Below the pieces are notes generated by a model that worked only from the letters and a program-made list of their open reading frames with translations, was not told where the DNA came from and did no database searches. Of a stretch of DNA of 64,000 nt, positions 1 to 9,698 are shown piece after piece. Source of the stretch: Naasia sp. SYSU D00057 (lineage in GTDB: Bacteria > Actinomycetota > Actinomycetes > Actinomycetales > Microbacteriaceae); assembly GCF_017916505.1 (NCBI RefSeq), contig NZ_JAFMSZ010000003.1:437580-501579 (forward strand), in the 5' to 3' direction. A program made the translations under genes and the position numbers. Every line of letters starts with the position of its first letter. Positions within the stretch are counted from its first letter, which is position 1.

Positions 1-311
1 ACGAGTTCGGCGGCGAGATCCCCGTGGGCCCGTTCGCAATCATTGGCGACGACTCCATCGGCCGCGGGATCGTCGAGACGCTGCGCGGGCACCGCTCCCG
101 TGCCGTGCTCATGAAGAACCACGGGCCGTTCACCATCGGCTCCAGCGCGAAGGACGCGGTCAAGGCGGCCGTGATGGTCGAGGACGTCGCCCGGACTGTG
201 CACATCGCGCGGCAGCTGGGTGACCCGCTGCCGATCCCGCAGGAAGCGGTCGACTCGCTGTTCGACCGCTACCAGAACGTCTACGGCCAGCAGGGGGACG
301 ACCGCCGATGA
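1..311 (+). CDS. araD: L-ribulose-5-phosphate 4-epimerase, C-terminal part
   Basis: This is the 3' end of a gene cut by the left window edge; the reading frame is open from base 3. The enzyme interconverts L-ribulose 5-phosphate and D-xylulose 5-phosphate, the last step that feeds L-arabinose into the pentose phosphate pathway. The visible stretch contains the family's LMKNHGPFTIG segment, with the His of a class II aldolase-type metal site, then a helical tail ending near YQNVYGQQ, as in AraD proteins. Its TGA overlaps the ATG of the next gene (ATGA, 308-311), so it is translationally coupled to the kinase. Gene order D-B-A. The N-terminal half and the promoter are outside the window. Confidence 0.9.
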   Translation, partial: EFGGEIPVGPFAIIGDDSIGRGIVETLRGHRSRAVLMKNHGPFTIGSSAKDAVKAAVMVEDVARTVHIARQLGDPLPIPQEAVDSLFDRYQNVYGQQGDDRR

Positions 312-1915
312 CCACCGACGAGCAGACCACGGCCGCCCGGGACGCGATCGCCGCGGGCCGCGCGACGCTCGGCATCGAGCTGGGCTCGACCCGCATCAAG
401 GCGGTCCTCCTCGGCGATCACCCCGGCGTCGTGATCGCGTCGGGCGGATCGGAGTGGGAGAACCGCTTCGTCGACCGGCTGTGGACCTACTCGCTCGAGG
501 ATGTCGAGGCCGGCCTCCAGGCGGCATACGCCGACCTGGCCGCCGACGTGCAGCAGCGGTACGGCGTCGCCCTCGAGGGCTTCGGCGCCGTCGGCGTCTC
601 GGCGATGATGCACGGGTACCTCGCCTTCGGTTCGGACGACGAGCTCCTCGTCCCCTTCCGCACGTGGCGGAACACGAACACCGAGCGCGCAGCCCGCGCC
701 CTGACGGAGCGGTTCGGGACGAACATCCCGCTGCGCTGGTCGGTCGCGCACCTCTACCAGGCCGTCCTCGACGAGGAGCCGCACGTGCCGCAGATCCGGC
801 ACCTCACCTCCCTGGCCGGTTACGTGCACTGGCGCCTCACCGGCCGGAAGGTGCTCGGCATCGGCGACGCCTCCGGAGTGTTCCCGATCGACGTGGCCGC
901 CGCCGACTACGACGCGGAGCTGCTGCGCCGCTTCGACGAGCTCGCCGCCGGCACTCCGCTCGAGCGGCCGCTGCGCGAGCTGCTACCGAACGTGCTCGTG
1001 GCGGGGGAGCCGGCCGGGAACCTGACCCGGGAGGGCGCCCTGCTGCTCGACCCCTCGGGCGCCCTGCAGCCGGGCGCCGTCCTCTGCCCACCGGAGGGCG
1101 ACGCCGGCACCGGCATGGTCGCGACCGGCGCTGTCGCCCCGCGCACCGGCAACGTGAGCGCCGGGACGAGCATCTTCGCGATGGTCGTCCTCGAGCGCCC
1201 GATCGAGGGAGTGCACGAGGAGATCGACCTCGTCACGACCCCGTCGGGCGACGCGGTGGCGATGGTGCACTGCAACAACGGCGCCAGCGAGCTGGGGGCG
1301 TGGGTCGGACTGTTCGGCCGCTTCGCCACGGCGCTCGGCGCCCCTGCGGACCCGGACGCCGTCTACGGGGCGCTGTTCCGCGAGGCCCTCGAGGGCGACG
1401 CGGACGCGGGCGGGCTGCTCGCCTACAACACCCTCGCCGGCGAGCCGATCCTCGGCCTTCCCGAGGGGCGGCCCCTCGTCGTGCGTACGCCCGACAGCAG
1501 CCTGACCCTCGCCAACTTCGTCCGCGCCCAGCTCTACAGCGTCTTCGGCGCGCTGAGCATCGGCATGGAGGTGCTGCACGCGGAGGGTGTGGTCCTCGAG
1601 CGGATGATGGCGCACGGCGGCATGTTCCGCACGGCCGGCGTCGCCCAGCGCTTCCTGGCCGGGGCGCTCGATGCTCCGGTCGCCGTCGCGCACACCGCCG
1701 CGGAGGGCGGCGCGTGGGGCATCGCGGTGCTGGCGTCCTACGTCGGCGCGGCCGACGGCACCGACCTCGACACCTACCTCCGGCTGACGGTCTTCGCGGA
1801 CACCGAGATCGACACCGCCGAGCCGGACCCCGCTGACGTCGCCGGCTTCGCCGCCTTCCTCGACCGCTACCGCGCCGCGATCCCGGTCGAGCGCGCGGCC
1901 GTCGACGCCCTCTGA
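308..1915 (+). CDS. araB: FGGY-family ribulokinase (AraB/AraK type)
   Basis: Predicted ATP-dependent kinase of 535 residues that phosphorylates L-ribulose to L-ribulose 5-phosphate in the cytoplasm. The N-terminal FGGY motif GIELGSTRIKAVLL lies near residues 22-35, and a second actin-like lobe follows with GTGMVATGAV and a C-terminal AHGGMFRT region. The substrate is inferred from position: the gene sits between araD and araA with a 4-base overlap upstream. By sequence alone it resembles the broad xylulokinase-like group, so a xylulokinase label would be the main alternative. A true xylB lies nearby at 5.7 kb with xylA, which favours ribulokinase here. Confidence 0.83.
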   Translation: MTTDEQTTAARDAIAAGRATLGIELGSTRIKAVLLGDHPGVVIASGGSEWENRFVDRLWTYSLEDVEAGLQAAYADLAADVQQRYGVALEGFGAVGVSAMMHGYLAFGSDDELLVPFRTWRNTNTERAARALTERFGTNIPLRWSVAHLYQAVLDEEPHVPQIRHLTSLAGYVHWRLTGRKVLGIGDASGVFPIDVAAADYDAELLRRFDELAAGTPLERPLRELLPNVLVAGEPAGNLTREGALLLDPSGALQPGAVLCPPEGDAGTGMVATGAVAPRTGNVSAGTSIFAMVVLERPIEGVHEEIDLVTTPSGDAVAMVHCNNGASELGAWVGLFGRFATALGAPADPDAVYGALFREALEGDADAGGLLAYNTLAGEPILGLPEGRPLVVRTPDSSLTLANFVRAQLYSVFGALSIGMEVLHAEGVVLERMMAHGGMFRTAGVAQRFLAGALDAPVAVAHTAAEGGAWGIAVLASYVGAADGTDLDTYLRLTVFADTEIDTAEPDPADVAGFAAFLDRYRAAIPVERAAVDAL

Positions 1916-1999
1916 GGCGCCGCCCCTCCTCGACGAACCCGACGTCCCGAGCAGTCCGACGACGGACGCTTCCCGACAGAACCGACCAGAAGGAGAACA

Positions 2000-3511
2000 A
2001 TGCCCCGTATCACCCCCGACCTCCGCACGCGCAAGGTCTGGTTCCTCACCGGCAGTCAGGGCCTCTACGGCGAGGACACGCTCCGCCAGGTCGCCGAGCA
2101 GTCCGGACGCATCGCGGAGGAGCTCGGTGCCGCGCTCCCCGTCGAGCTCGTCTGGAAGCCGGTGCTCACCGACACAGACTCGATCCGCCGGGCGGCGCTC
2201 GACGCGAACGCCGACGACTCCGTCATCGGCGTGATCGCGTGGATGCACACCTTCTCGCCCGCGAAGATGTGGATCACCGGGCTCGATGTCCTGCGCAAGC
2301 CGCTGCTGCACCTGCACACGCAGGCGAACGTCGGCCTGCCCTGGTCGAGCATCGACTTCGACTTCATGAACCTCAACCAGGCCGCGCACGGCGACCGGGA
2401 GTTCGGCTACATCCAGGCCCGACTCGGCGTCGCCCGCAAGACGGTCGTCGGGCACGTGTCCGACGAGCGGGTCGTCGCCGACGTCGACACCTGGACCCGC
2501 GCCGCCGCCGGCTTCGCCGCGTCCCGCTCGCTCAAGCTCGCGCGCTTCGGCGACAACATGCGCTACGTCGCCGTCACCGAGGGCGACAAGACCGAGGCGG
2601 AGCTGCACTTCGGCGTTCAGGTGAACACGTGGGGCGTGAACGAGCTCGCGGAGGCGGTGCACGCCTCCTCCGACTCGGCCGTCGACTCCCTCGTCGCCGA
2701 GTACGAGGAGCTCTACGACGTCGTACCGGAGCTGCGGAAGGGCGGCGACCGGCACGAGTCCCTGCGTGACGGCGCCCGCATCGAGCTCGGGCTGCGCAGC
2801 TTCCTCGAGGAGGGCGGCTTCGGCGCCTTCACGACGAGCTTCGAGGACCTCGGCTCGCTCCCGCAGCTGCCCGGCCTCGCCGTGCAGCGGCTGATGGCCG
2901 ACGGCTACGGCTTCGGCGCGGAGGGCGACTGGAAGACGGCCATCCTCGTGCACGTCGCCAATGTGATGGGCTCCGGCCTGCCCGGCGGTGCGAGCCTCAT
3001 GGAGGACTACACGTACCACCTCGAGCCGGGCAACGAGCTCATCCTCGGCGCCCACATGCTCGAGGTCAGCCCCAGCCTCACCACCTCGCGGCCGCGCCTC
3101 GAGGTGCACCCGCTCGGCATCGGCGGCAAGGCCGACCCGGTGCGCCTCGTCTTCACCGCGGACCCCGGCCCGGCCATCGTGGTCGCGCTGAGCGACATGC
3201 GCGACCGCTTCCGCCTCGTCGCGAACGTCGTCGAGAACGTGGCGCTGCCCGAGCCGATGCCGATGCTGCCGGTCGGGCACGCGGTGTGGAAGCCCGCTCC
3301 CGACTTCCACACGAGCGCCGCGGCCTGGCTGACGGCGGGCGCCGCCCACCACACGGTCATGTCGACCGCCGTGGGCCTCGACGCGTTCCGCGACTTCGCG
3401 GAGATGTCGCGCACGGAGCTGCTCGTCATCGACGAGGACACGACGCTGCCGCGCTTCCAGGAGTCCGTCCGCTGGAACGCCGCCTACTACCGCCTCGCCC
3501 AGGGCATCTAG
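2000..3511 (+). CDS. araA: L-arabinose isomerase
   Basis: Converts L-arabinose to L-ribulose using a divalent metal such as Mn2+. The protein has 503 residues, the family's usual length. Metal and active-site residues can be placed: Glu308 in GAEGDWKT, Glu335 in LMEDYTYH, His352 in GAHMLEV and His450/451 in AHHTVMST. The ATG at 2000 is chosen because AGAAGGAG lies just upstream (about 1990-1996). It is separated from the kinase by 84 bases but is probably in the same operon (araD-B-A). The gene ends at a strong inverted repeat shared with the convergent gene downstream. Confidence 0.96.
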   Translation: MPRITPDLRTRKVWFLTGSQGLYGEDTLRQVAEQSGRIAEELGAALPVELVWKPVLTDTDSIRRAALDANADDSVIGVIAWMHTFSPAKMWITGLDVLRKPLLHLHTQANVGLPWSSIDFDFMNLNQAAHGDREFGYIQARLGVARKTVVGHVSDERVVADVDTWTRAAAGFAASRSLKLARFGDNMRYVAVTEGDKTEAELHFGVQVNTWGVNELAEAVHASSDSAVDSLVAEYEELYDVVPELRKGGDRHESLRDGARIELGLRSFLEEGGFGAFTTSFEDLGSLPQLPGLAVQRLMADGYGFGAEGDWKTAILVHVANVMGSGLPGGASLMEDYTYHLEPGNELILGAHMLEVSPSLTTSRPRLEVHPLGIGGKADPVRLVFTADPGPAIVVALSDMRDRFRLVANVVENVALPEPMPMLPVGHAVWKPAPDFHTSAAAWLTAGAAHHTVMSTAVGLDAFRDFAEMSRTELLVIDEDTTLPRFQESVRWNAAYYRLAQGI

Positions 3512-3518
3512 GAGATCT

Positions 3519-3590
3519 CACCGAGTGCGCCCCTGCACACCGAGTGCGCCCGGTGCACGGGGCGCACTCGGTGTCTCCGGGCGCACTCGG
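3519..3590. repeat. Composite inverted repeat / bidirectional terminator
   Basis: The word caccgagtgcgcc occurs at 3519-3531 and 3538-3550 and in inverted orientation at 3561-3573, with a fourth partial inverted copy at 3579-3590. Bases 3537-3551 and 3560-3574 form a perfect 15-bp stem with an 8-base loop. It lies between the convergent stops of araA and the shikimate-dehydrogenase-like gene, so it probably ends transcription from both sides. There is no T-run, as is common for high-GC terminators. Confidence 0.75.
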
Positions 3591-3599
3591 CGACGCTTC

Positions 3600-4415
3600 C
3601 TAGCCCGCGCGGCTGAAGGCCGTCGCGCGCTCGATCGCCTCCGGGGTCGGGCGGACGCCGGTGTAGAGCTCGAACTGCTCGGCGGCCTGCAGCCCGGTCA
3701 CCGTCACGCCCGTGATCGTGTCCTTGCCCAGGCGCTCGGCGAGGGCGAGCAGGGGAGTGGTTGCGGGCACCGCCACCACGTCGAACACGGTGGACGCGGC
3801 GGAGACCGCCTCCTCGGGGAAGGCGAGCTCGTCGGCGTGCGCGCCGCCCGCCATGCCGATCGGGGTCGCGTTGATGAGCAGGTCCGCGCTCGACGTCGCG
3901 TCCGCGGTCCACGCCGCGCCGTACTGGTCGGCCAGCGGGCGCCCGCGCTCCTCGCTGCGCGCGAGCAGCGTGACGTCCTCGAACCCCAGATCGCGGACGG
4001 CCGCGAGCACCGCCTTCGCCATCCCGCCGCTGCCGCGCAGCAGCACCGATCCGGTTCCACGCAGCGGCGACTCCTCGAGCAGGGCGCGCACGGCGAGGTA
4101 GTCGGTGTTGTGCGCGATGAGGCGGCCGTCGTGGTTGACGATCGTGTTGACCGAGCGGATGCGATCCGCGGACGGGGTGAGCTCGTCGACGAGCGGGATC
4201 ACCGCCTCCTTGTACGGCATCGAGACCGAGCAGCCGCGGATGCCGAGGCCCCGGACGCCGGCGATCGCCTGCTCGATGTCGGTGGGCGCGAACGCCTTGT
4301 AGACGAACGGCAGGCCGAGCTCGTCGTAGAGGAAGTTGTGGAACCGCGTCCCGAGGTTGCTCGGCCGCGCGGCCAGAGAGATGCAGAGGGTCATGTCTTT
4401 GTCGAGGATCGGCAC
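3600..4415 (-). CDS. Shikimate 5-dehydrogenase-like protein (SdhL, HI0607 type)
   Basis: NADP-dependent oxidoreductase of the AroE superfamily, 271 residues from a GTG at 4415. The start gives VPILDKDMTLCISL, which lines up with the N terminus of the HI0607-type subfamily that I recall. The catalytic lysine is in SVSMPYKEAV, the substrate-side Asp is in HNTDYLAV, and GSGGMAKAV replaces the usual GAGGA nucleotide loop. In the family SdhL proteins are poor shikimate dehydrogenases, and their true substrate is uncertain. There is no aromatic-pathway gene nearby. A CAGGAT -10 box at 4427-4422 lies 6 bases before the GTG, which suggests a leaderless message. The gene is divergent from glycerate kinase. 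Confidence 0.85.
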   Translation of the reverse strand: MPILDKDMTLCISLAARPSNLGTRFHNFLYDELGLPFVYKAFAPTDIEQAIAGVRGLGIRGCSVSMPYKEAVIPLVDELTPSADRIRSVNTIVNHDGRLIAHNTDYLAVRALLEESPLRGTGSVLLRGSGGMAKAVLAAVRDLGFEDVTLLARSEERGRPLADQYGAAWTADATSSADLLINATPIGMAGGAHADELAFPEEAVSAASTVFDVVAVPATTPLLALAERLGKDTITGVTVTGLQAAEQFELYTGVRPTPEAIERATAFSRAG

Positions 4416-4520
4416 GCGTCCATCCTGGCGCGGATCGCGCGGGAGGGCCGCCGTGGTCGGCCGGGCGCCGTACCGCGCCCCTAGGCTTGCCGGCACACGC
4501 TTTCCAGAGAGGCAGGCCCC

Positions 4521-5636
4521 GTGGCGCGGATCGTCTTCGCCCCCGACTCGTTCAAGGGCACCGCGTCCGCGGCCGACGCGGCGGCCGCGCTGGCCCGCGG
4601 CTGGCGGGCGGTGCGCCCCGACGACGAGCTGGACGTGGCGCCGATGGCCGACGGCGGTGAGGGGACGCTCGACGCGCTCGCCGCGGCGGTGCCCGGCGCG
4701 CGCCGGATGCCCGCGAGGGTCGAGGGGCCGGTCGGCACCCCGGACGGTGGCACCGTCGACGCCGAGTGGCTGCTGCTCCCCGCCGCGGGCGGCCGCGGAA
4801 GCCTCGGCGTCGTCGAGCTCGCCGCGGCTTCGGGCATAACGCTGCTTCCGGAGCTCGCGCCCCTCGACGCCCACACCTACGGGTTCGGGCAGCTCGTCGC
4901 CGCCGCCCTCGACGCCGGCGTCGACGGCCTCCTGCTCGCGATCGGCGGCAGCGCCTCCACCGATGGAGGCAAGGGCGCGCTCGCCGCACTCGGGGCGCGA
5001 TTCCTCGACGGTGCGGGAGCGAAGGTCGCCCCCGGCGGCCGCGGGCTGGCGGACGTCGCGACCGCGGACCTCTCCGGCCTGCGGCCGCTGCCGCCGGGAG
5101 GAGCGCTCGTGCTCACCGATGTGACGAACCCGCTGCTCGGCCCCTCGGGCGCCGCCGCCGTCTTCGCGCCGCAGAAGGGCGCCGACGCCGAGCAGGTCAC
5201 GCTGCTCGAGGAGGGGCTCGCCCGCCTCGCCCGGCTGCTGCCCGCCGACCCGGGGACGCCGGGCGCCGGTGCCGCCGGCGGCACGGGCTTCGGGCTCCTC
5301 GCCTGGGGCGCCGCTCTCACGTCGGGCGCCGGTGCTGTCGCCGACGCGCTCGGCCTGCCGGACCGGATCGCCGCGGCCGACCTGGTCGTCACGGGGGAGG
5401 GGTCCTTCGACGGGCAGACGGCGGCGGGGAAGGTGCCGGATCGGGTCGCCGAGCTGGCGGAGGAGCGCGGCGTCCCGCCGGTGCTCGTCGCGGGCAGGAT
5501 CGCGGCGCGGGCGTCCCGCTACGCGCAGGCGATCTCGCTCACCGACCTGGCCGGCTCGCCGGCGGCCGCGATGGCGGAGCCGCTGCGCTTCCTCGAGGCG
5601 GCCGGCCGGGAGCTCGCGCAGGCACTGGGGCGCTGA
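4521..5636 (+). CDS. glxK: Glycerate 2-kinase (GarK/GlxK family)
   Basis: Phosphorylates D-glycerate to 2-phosphoglycerate. The 371-residue protein begins VARIVFAPDSFKGT, the family's N-terminal signature, and shows APMADGGEGT near residues 35-45, LLLAIGGSASTDGG near 136-150 and a C-terminal VTGEGSFDGQT segment, all conserved in this kinase family. The GTG start at 4521 follows AGAGAGG by about 8 bases. The gene stands alone between the SdhL-like gene (divergent) and xylB (convergent). No glyoxylate or tartronate genes are adjacent, so its pathway here is not shown by context. Confidence 0.92.
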   Translation: MARIVFAPDSFKGTASAADAAAALARGWRAVRPDDELDVAPMADGGEGTLDALAAAVPGARRMPARVEGPVGTPDGGTVDAEWLLLPAAGGRGSLGVVELAAASGITLLPELAPLDAHTYGFGQLVAAALDAGVDGLLLAIGGSASTDGGKGALAALGARFLDGAGAKVAPGGRGLADVATADLSGLRPLPPGGALVLTDVTNPLLGPSGAAAVFAPQKGADAEQVTLLEEGLARLARLLPADPGTPGAGAAGGTGFGLLAWGAALTSGAGAVADALGLPDRIAAADLVVTGEGSFDGQTAAGKVPDRVAELAEERGVPPVLVAGRIAARASRYAQAISLTDLAGSPAAAMAEPLRFLEAAGRELAQALGR

Positions 5637-5694
5637 GAGCCCGCCCCGGCTCCTCCCGGGGCGCGGGATGGGAACCGGGGCGGGGTTCTGCGGC

Positions 5695-7116
5695 TCAGGC
5701 CGTGGCGGTGCTCCGGGCCGCCGCGTACTGGGCGCGGATCTCGGGGCGGGTGTCGAGCTCGGGACGGGCGGTGACCTCGAGGGGCCACTCGGGGCGGGCG
5801 CCGGTCAGCATCCACGCCGCCTGGACCGCGGCCCCGCCCGCGACGTACTCACCCGGGGAGGGTACCTCGATCGGGGCGTCGAACACCTGGGCGGCGACCG
5901 CGGCCACGGCGGGGTTCTGCGCGGCGCCGCCGATGAGCAGCACGCGCCGCTCCGTCACGCCGACCGCACGCAGGGCGTCGAGCCCGTCGGCGAGGGCGCA
6001 GAGGAGCCCCTCGACGGCGGCGCGGGCCATGTTCTCGCGCGTCGTCGAACGCAGGGTCATGCCGTGCAGCGACGCGGTGGCGTCGGGCAGGTTGGGGGTT
6101 CGCTCGCCCTCGAAGTAGGGCACGAGCGTGAGGCCGCCGGAGCCCGGCTCCGCCTCGAGCGCCAGCCGGCCGAGCTCGGCGTGGTCGACCGCGAGCAGGC
6201 GGGCGGTCACGTCGAGGATGCGGGCGGCGTTCAGGGTCGCGATGAGGGGCAGGAACTCGCCGCTCGCGCTCGCGAATCCCGCCACCGTGCCCGACTCGTC
6301 CCGCGCGGGCACGTCGGAGACCGCGAAGACGGTGCCGCTCGTGCCGATCGACACGACGGCGTCGCCCGCGGCGGCCCCGAGGCCGAGTGCTGCGGCGGCG
6401 TTGTCGCCGGCACCCGCGCCGACCGCGATGCCGGCCGGGATGCCCGGCTGGGCCACCGTCTCGCCCGCCCGGTCGGACGGCGCGAGGACTCGCGGCAGGA
6501 CGACGTCGTGACCGAGCGCGAGGGCGACGAGCTCGCGGTCGTAGGCCTCGTCGGCCGGCGACCAGTAGCTCGTGCCGCTCGCGTCGGAGCGGTCGGTGAC
6601 GAGGGCCTCGAGGACGGGCCCGAGCGGGGAGTCGGGGCCGTAGCCGAGCAGGCGCCAGGTCAGCCAGTCGTGGGGGAGCGCGACCGCGGCGACGCGGCCG
6701 GCGTTCTCCGGCTCGGCGTCGTGCAGCCAGCGCAGCTTGGTGGCGGTGAACGACGCGACCGGCACGGAGCCCGTGCGGCGCGCCAGCTCGGCCGCGCCGA
6801 GCTCGGTGATGAGGTCGCGCGCGGCTCCGGCGGACCGGGTGTCGTTCCAGAGGAGGGCGTCGCGGACGACGCGCCCCTCGGCGTCGAGGGCGACCATGCC
6901 GTGCTGCTGGCCGGCCACCGCGATCGCGGCGACGTCGTCCAGCCCGCCGGCGTCCTCGATGGCGGCGAGCAGCGCATCCCACCAGGCGGCGGGGTCGACG
7001 GAGGTGCCGTCGGGGTGCGTGGCCCGTCCGGTGCGGACGATCCGGCCGGTGTCCGCGTCGCGGATCACGACCTTGCAGCTCTGGGTCGAGGAGTCGACCC
7101 CGGCGACGAGCGTCAT
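5695..7116 (-). CDS. xylB: Xylulokinase
   Basis: Phosphorylates D-xylulose with ATP. The FGGY kinase has 473 residues and begins [17 protein letters not shown]. The catalytic base is expected in [10 protein letters not shown], and the second-lobe signature [15 protein letters not shown] is typical of XylB. The ATG at 7116 is preferred to an upstream in-frame start because AAAGGACA lies 5-12 bases before it. The gene follows xylA on the same strand across a 91-base gap that contains a 16-bp hairpin, so it is probably expressed with xylA, perhaps at a lower level. It converges with glycerate kinase. Confidence 0.95.
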   Translation of the reverse strand: MTLVAGVDSSTQSCKVVIRDADTGRIVRTGRATHPDGTSVDPAAWWDALLAAIEDAGGLDDVAAIAVAGQQHGMVALDAEGRVVRDALLWNDTRSAGAARDLITELGAAELARRTGSVPVASFTATKLRWLHDAEPENAGRVAAVALPHDWLTWRLLGYGPDSPLGPVLEALVTDRSDASGTSYWSPADEAYDRELVALALGHDVVLPRVLAPSDRAGETVAQPGIPAGIAVGAGAGDNAAAALGLGAAAGDAVVSIGTSGTVFAVSDVPARDESGTVAGFASASGEFLPLIATLNAARILDVTARLLAVDHAELGRLALEAEPGSGGLTLVPYFEGERTPNLPDATASLHGMTLRSTTRENMARAAVEGLLCALADGLDALRAVGVTERRVLLIGGAAQNPAVAAVAAQVFDAPIEVPSPGEYVAGGAAVQAAWMLTGARPEWPLEVTARPELDTRPEIRAQYAAARSTATA

Positions 7117-7139
7117 CGCTTGTCCTTTCGTACGCGAAA

Positions 7140-7187
7140 TGCCCACTTCTGCTGCGTCTCGGTGCCGAGTTGCAGCAGAAGTGGGCA
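7140..7187. repeat. Hairpin between xylA and xylB
   Basis: tgcccacttctgctgc (7140-7155) is the exact reverse complement of bases 7172-7187, giving a 16-bp stem. The 16-base loop itself contains ctcgg/ccgag. It may stabilise or attenuate the xylA-xylB transcript; it has no T-run. Confidence 0.65.
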
Positions 7188-7207
7188 GTTCAGGGGGTGG
7201 GGAGGGG

Positions 7208-8404
7208 TCAGCCGCGCGCGCCGAGCAGGTGCTCGGTGACGAGCTGCTGCAGGCGGACGAAGCCGAAGCCCTTGCCGCCCAGGTAGGCCGACGCGTTGAA
7301 GTCCTCGAACGCGGTGCGGTCCGCGAGCAGGTCGTCGTAGCTCTCGCCCTCGTTGAGGGTGGGCTGCGTCAGCTCGGTCGCTTTCGCGGCCTCGAGCGCC
7401 TCCTGCACCTCGGGGTCGGCGCGGAAGGCCGCGGCGCGCTCCTTGAACAGCAGGTAGTTGCGCATGTTGGCGCGCGCCGACTCCCAGACGCCGTTCTCGT
7501 CCTCGGTGCGGCTCGGCTTGTAGTCGAAGTGACGGGGGCCGTCGTAGGCGGGGCCGCCCTGGATGCCGCCGTTCTCCAGCAGGTCGACGAGCGCGAACGC
7601 GTCGTAGAGGTCGCCGTGGCCGAACACCAGGTCCTGGTCGTACTTGATGCCGCGCTGGCCGTTGAGGTCGATGTGGAAGAGCTTGCCCTGGTACAGGGCC
7701 TGCGCCACGCCGGCGGTGAACGACAAGCCCGCCATCTGCTCGTGGCCCACCTCGGGGTTGATGCCGACCAGCTCGGGGCGCTCGAGGGTCTCGATGAACG
7801 CGATCGCGTGGCCGAGCGTCGGGAGCAGGATGTCGCCGCGGGGCTCGTTCGGCTTCGGCTCGATCGCGAAGCGGATGTCGTAGCCCTTGTCGGTGACGTA
7901 GTCGCCCAGCAGGTTGACGGCCTCGCGGTAGCGCTCGAGGGCGTTGCGGATGTCCTTCGACGCGGCGTACTCGGCGCCCTCGCGGCCGCCCCACATGACG
8001 AACGTCTTCGCGCCGAGCTCGGCGGCGAGGTCGATGTTGCGGAGGACCTTGCGGAGCGCGTAGCGGCGGACCGTGCGGTCGTTCGAGGTGAAGCCGCCGT
8101 CCTTGAAGACGGGCGCGCTGAACAGGTTGGTGGTCACCATCGGGATGACGAGGCCGGTGTCGGCGAGCGCCTGCTTGAGGCGGTCGATCTCCGTCTGGCG
8201 CACCTCGTCGCTCGACCCGAACGGGAAGAGGTCGTCGTCGTGGAAGGTGAGGCCGTAGGCGCCGAGCTCGGCGAGCTTCTCCACCGCGTGCACGGTGTCG
8301 AGGTGCTCGCGGGTCGGGCCACCGAAGGGGTCGGTGCCGTTGTAGCCGACGGTCCACAGGCCGAACGAGAACTTGTCCTCGCGGGTGGGAGTGAGATCAG
8401 TCAC
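7208..8404 (-). CDS. xylA: Xylose isomerase (class I, actinobacterial)
   Basis: Isomerises D-xylose to D-xylulose using two divalent metals. The 398-residue TIM barrel is close to Streptomyces XylA in length. His55 and Asp58 are in [13 protein letters not shown]. The metal ligands lie in [25 protein letters not shown] and [11 protein letters not shown]. The start is a GTG at 8404 with AAGGAC about 10 bases upstream. Its -10 candidate TAATAT (8451-8446) lies inside an inverted repeat, the probable XylR operator, in the divergent intergenic region. Confidence 0.97.
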   Translation of the reverse strand: MTDLTPTREDKFSFGLWTVGYNGTDPFGGPTREHLDTVHAVEKLAELGAYGLTFHDDDLFPFGSSDEVRQTEIDRLKQALADTGLVIPMVTTNLFSAPVFKDGGFTSNDRTVRRYALRKVLRNIDLAAELGAKTFVMWGGREGAEYAASKDIRNALERYREAVNLLGDYVTDKGYDIRFAIEPKPNEPRGDILLPTLGHAIAFIETLERPELVGINPEVGHEQMAGLSFTAGVAQALYQGKLFHIDLNGQRGIKYDQDLVFGHGDLYDAFALVDLLENGGIQGGPAYDGPRHFDYKPSRTEDENGVWESARANMRNYLLFKERAAAFRADPEVQEALEAAKATELTQPTLNEGESYDDLLADRTAFEDFNASAYLGGKGFGFVRLQQLVTEHLLGARG

Positions 8405-8437
8405 TGGTGACGTCCTTGTCTCTCGGAATTGTTGCGT

Positions 8438-8468
8438 CGATGCACATATTACCCTGCATCGCTATGGT
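8438..8468. promoter_or_regulatory. Divergent xylA/xylR promoters with inverted-repeat operator
   Basis: cgatgca (8438-8444) and tgcatcg (8455-8461) form a 7-bp inverted repeat with a 10-base spacer. The spacer holds TAATAT, a good -10 for xylA on the minus strand. TATGGT at 8463-8468 lies exactly 6 bases before the GTG of the plus-strand regulator. A protein bound to the repeat would cover xylA's -10 and the -35/-10 interval of the regulator. This layout suits xylose-responsive repression with autoregulation; binding is inferred. Confidence 0.6.
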
Positions 8469-8474
8469 TGGCAC

Positions 8475-9647
8475 GTGTCGAATTCCGGCAGCAATCTGGA
8501 CCGCCTGCGGCGGGCGAACCTCGCGACGGTGCTCGGCATCGTGCACCGCTCCCGCTCCGTCTCGCGCGCCCAGATCACGGCGGAGACCGGCCTCTACCGC
8601 TCGACGGTGGGCGCGCTCGTCACCGAGCTCGCCGCACTCGGCTTCGTCATCGAGGGGGAGCCGGAGGCGACGAACCGGGTGGGCCGCCCCTCCCCGCTCG
8701 TGACCCCCGCCCCCGGCGTGGTCGCCATCGCGGTCAACCCGGAGGTCGACGCGGTGACGCTCGGCGTCGTCGGCCTCGGCGCCTCGGTCGAGCACCGGGT
8801 GCGGCACCCGGTCGAGTCGCCGGTCACACCCGAACAGACCGTGCGCATCGTCCGCGACCTCCTCGACGCACTCCGACCAGGTCCGCTCGCCGGGCGCCGC
8901 GTCGCCGGCATCGGCATCGCCGTCCCGGGCCTCGTGCGCACCGCGGACGGACTCGTGCGCCTCGCCCCGCACCTCGGCTGGCGCGACGCCCCGCTCACCC
9001 GCCTCTTCGAGGAGGAGCTCGGACTGCCGACAGTGGCGGACAACGACGCCAGCCTCGGCGCGCTCGCGGAGCACCTCTTCGGCGTGGGTCGCGGCGTGGA
9101 CGACCTCGTCTACCTCAACGGCGGCGCATCCGGCATCGGCGGCGGGGTCATCGCGGACGGCCGCCCGCTCCGCGGCGCCGGCGGCTACGCGGGCGAGTTC
9201 GGCCACAACCGCCCGGCCGTGCAGGACCGCACGAGCGAGCGCGGCGCCCTCGAGGACGAGGTGAGCCGCGCCCGGCTCCTTGCAGCGGCCGCGCTCGCCG
9301 TGGCGGACGAGCCGACGCTCGCCCGGGCCCTGCTCGGCGCGACGGACCAGTCGGTGCGCGACGAGCTCGCCCGCCAGCGCCGGGTGCTCGCCACGGCGCT
9401 GAGCAATGCGGCGAACGTGCTCAACCCGTCCCTCATCGTGCTCGGCGGCTTCCTCGCCACGCTGCTCGCGTCCGACCCGGTCGGCCTCGCCGGCCTCGTC
9501 GCCGACCAGACCCTGCCGCCCGCCGCGGAGGGGCTGCGGCTGCGGCCCGCCGCCCTCGGCGAGGACCGTCTCCTCATCGGCGCCGCTGAGCTCGTCTTCG
9601 CGCCCGTCATCGCGGATCCGGCCACGCTGCAGCGAACCGCATCCTGA
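8475..9647 (+). CDS. xylR: ROK-family xylose repressor (XylR-like)
   Basis: Probable sugar-responsive repressor of the divergent xylA-xylB unit. The 390 residues comprise an N-terminal winged helix (SRAQITAETGLYRSTVGALV near residues 34-53) and a ROK sugar-kinase-like domain with IGIAVPGLV, DNDASLGALAEHLFG and GGASGIGGGVI. The usual ROK zinc motif (CGxxGCxE after GH) is absent: GEFGHNRP is followed directly by a short cysteine-free charged stretch. The GTG at 8475 is chosen because it follows a TATGGT -10 by 6 bases (leaderless), whereas longer in-frame starts would run into the operator. Ligand identity rests on the neighbouring xylose genes. Confidence 0.86.
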   Translation: MSNSGSNLDRLRRANLATVLGIVHRSRSVSRAQITAETGLYRSTVGALVTELAALGFVIEGEPEATNRVGRPSPLVTPAPGVVAIAVNPEVDAVTLGVVGLGASVEHRVRHPVESPVTPEQTVRIVRDLLDALRPGPLAGRRVAGIGIAVPGLVRTADGLVRLAPHLGWRDAPLTRLFEEELGLPTVADNDASLGALAEHLFGVGRGVDDLVYLNGGASGIGGGVIADGRPLRGAGGYAGEFGHNRPAVQDRTSERGALEDEVSRARLLAAAALAVADEPTLARALLGATDQSVRDELARQRRVLATALSNAANVLNPSLIVLGGFLATLLASDPVGLAGLVADQTLPPAAEGLRLRPAALGEDRLLIGAAELVFAPVIADPATLQRTAS

Positions 9648-9698
9648 TCCCGCTCCCAACCTCGCGACCGGCGGCTGCCGCTCGCAGAAAGGCATCGC

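Noticed and set aside
983..3352. Long minus-strand open frame across araB/araA
   Set aside because: Antisense shadow of GC-rich genes; low-complexity Arg/Gly/Val-rich translation without any domain, whereas the plus strand encodes clear AraB and AraA.
8373..8474. Longer N terminus for the xylR product
   Set aside because: Would run through the xylA promoter and operator; the extra residues do not resemble ROK proteins, and a -10 box lies 6 bases before the internal GTG.
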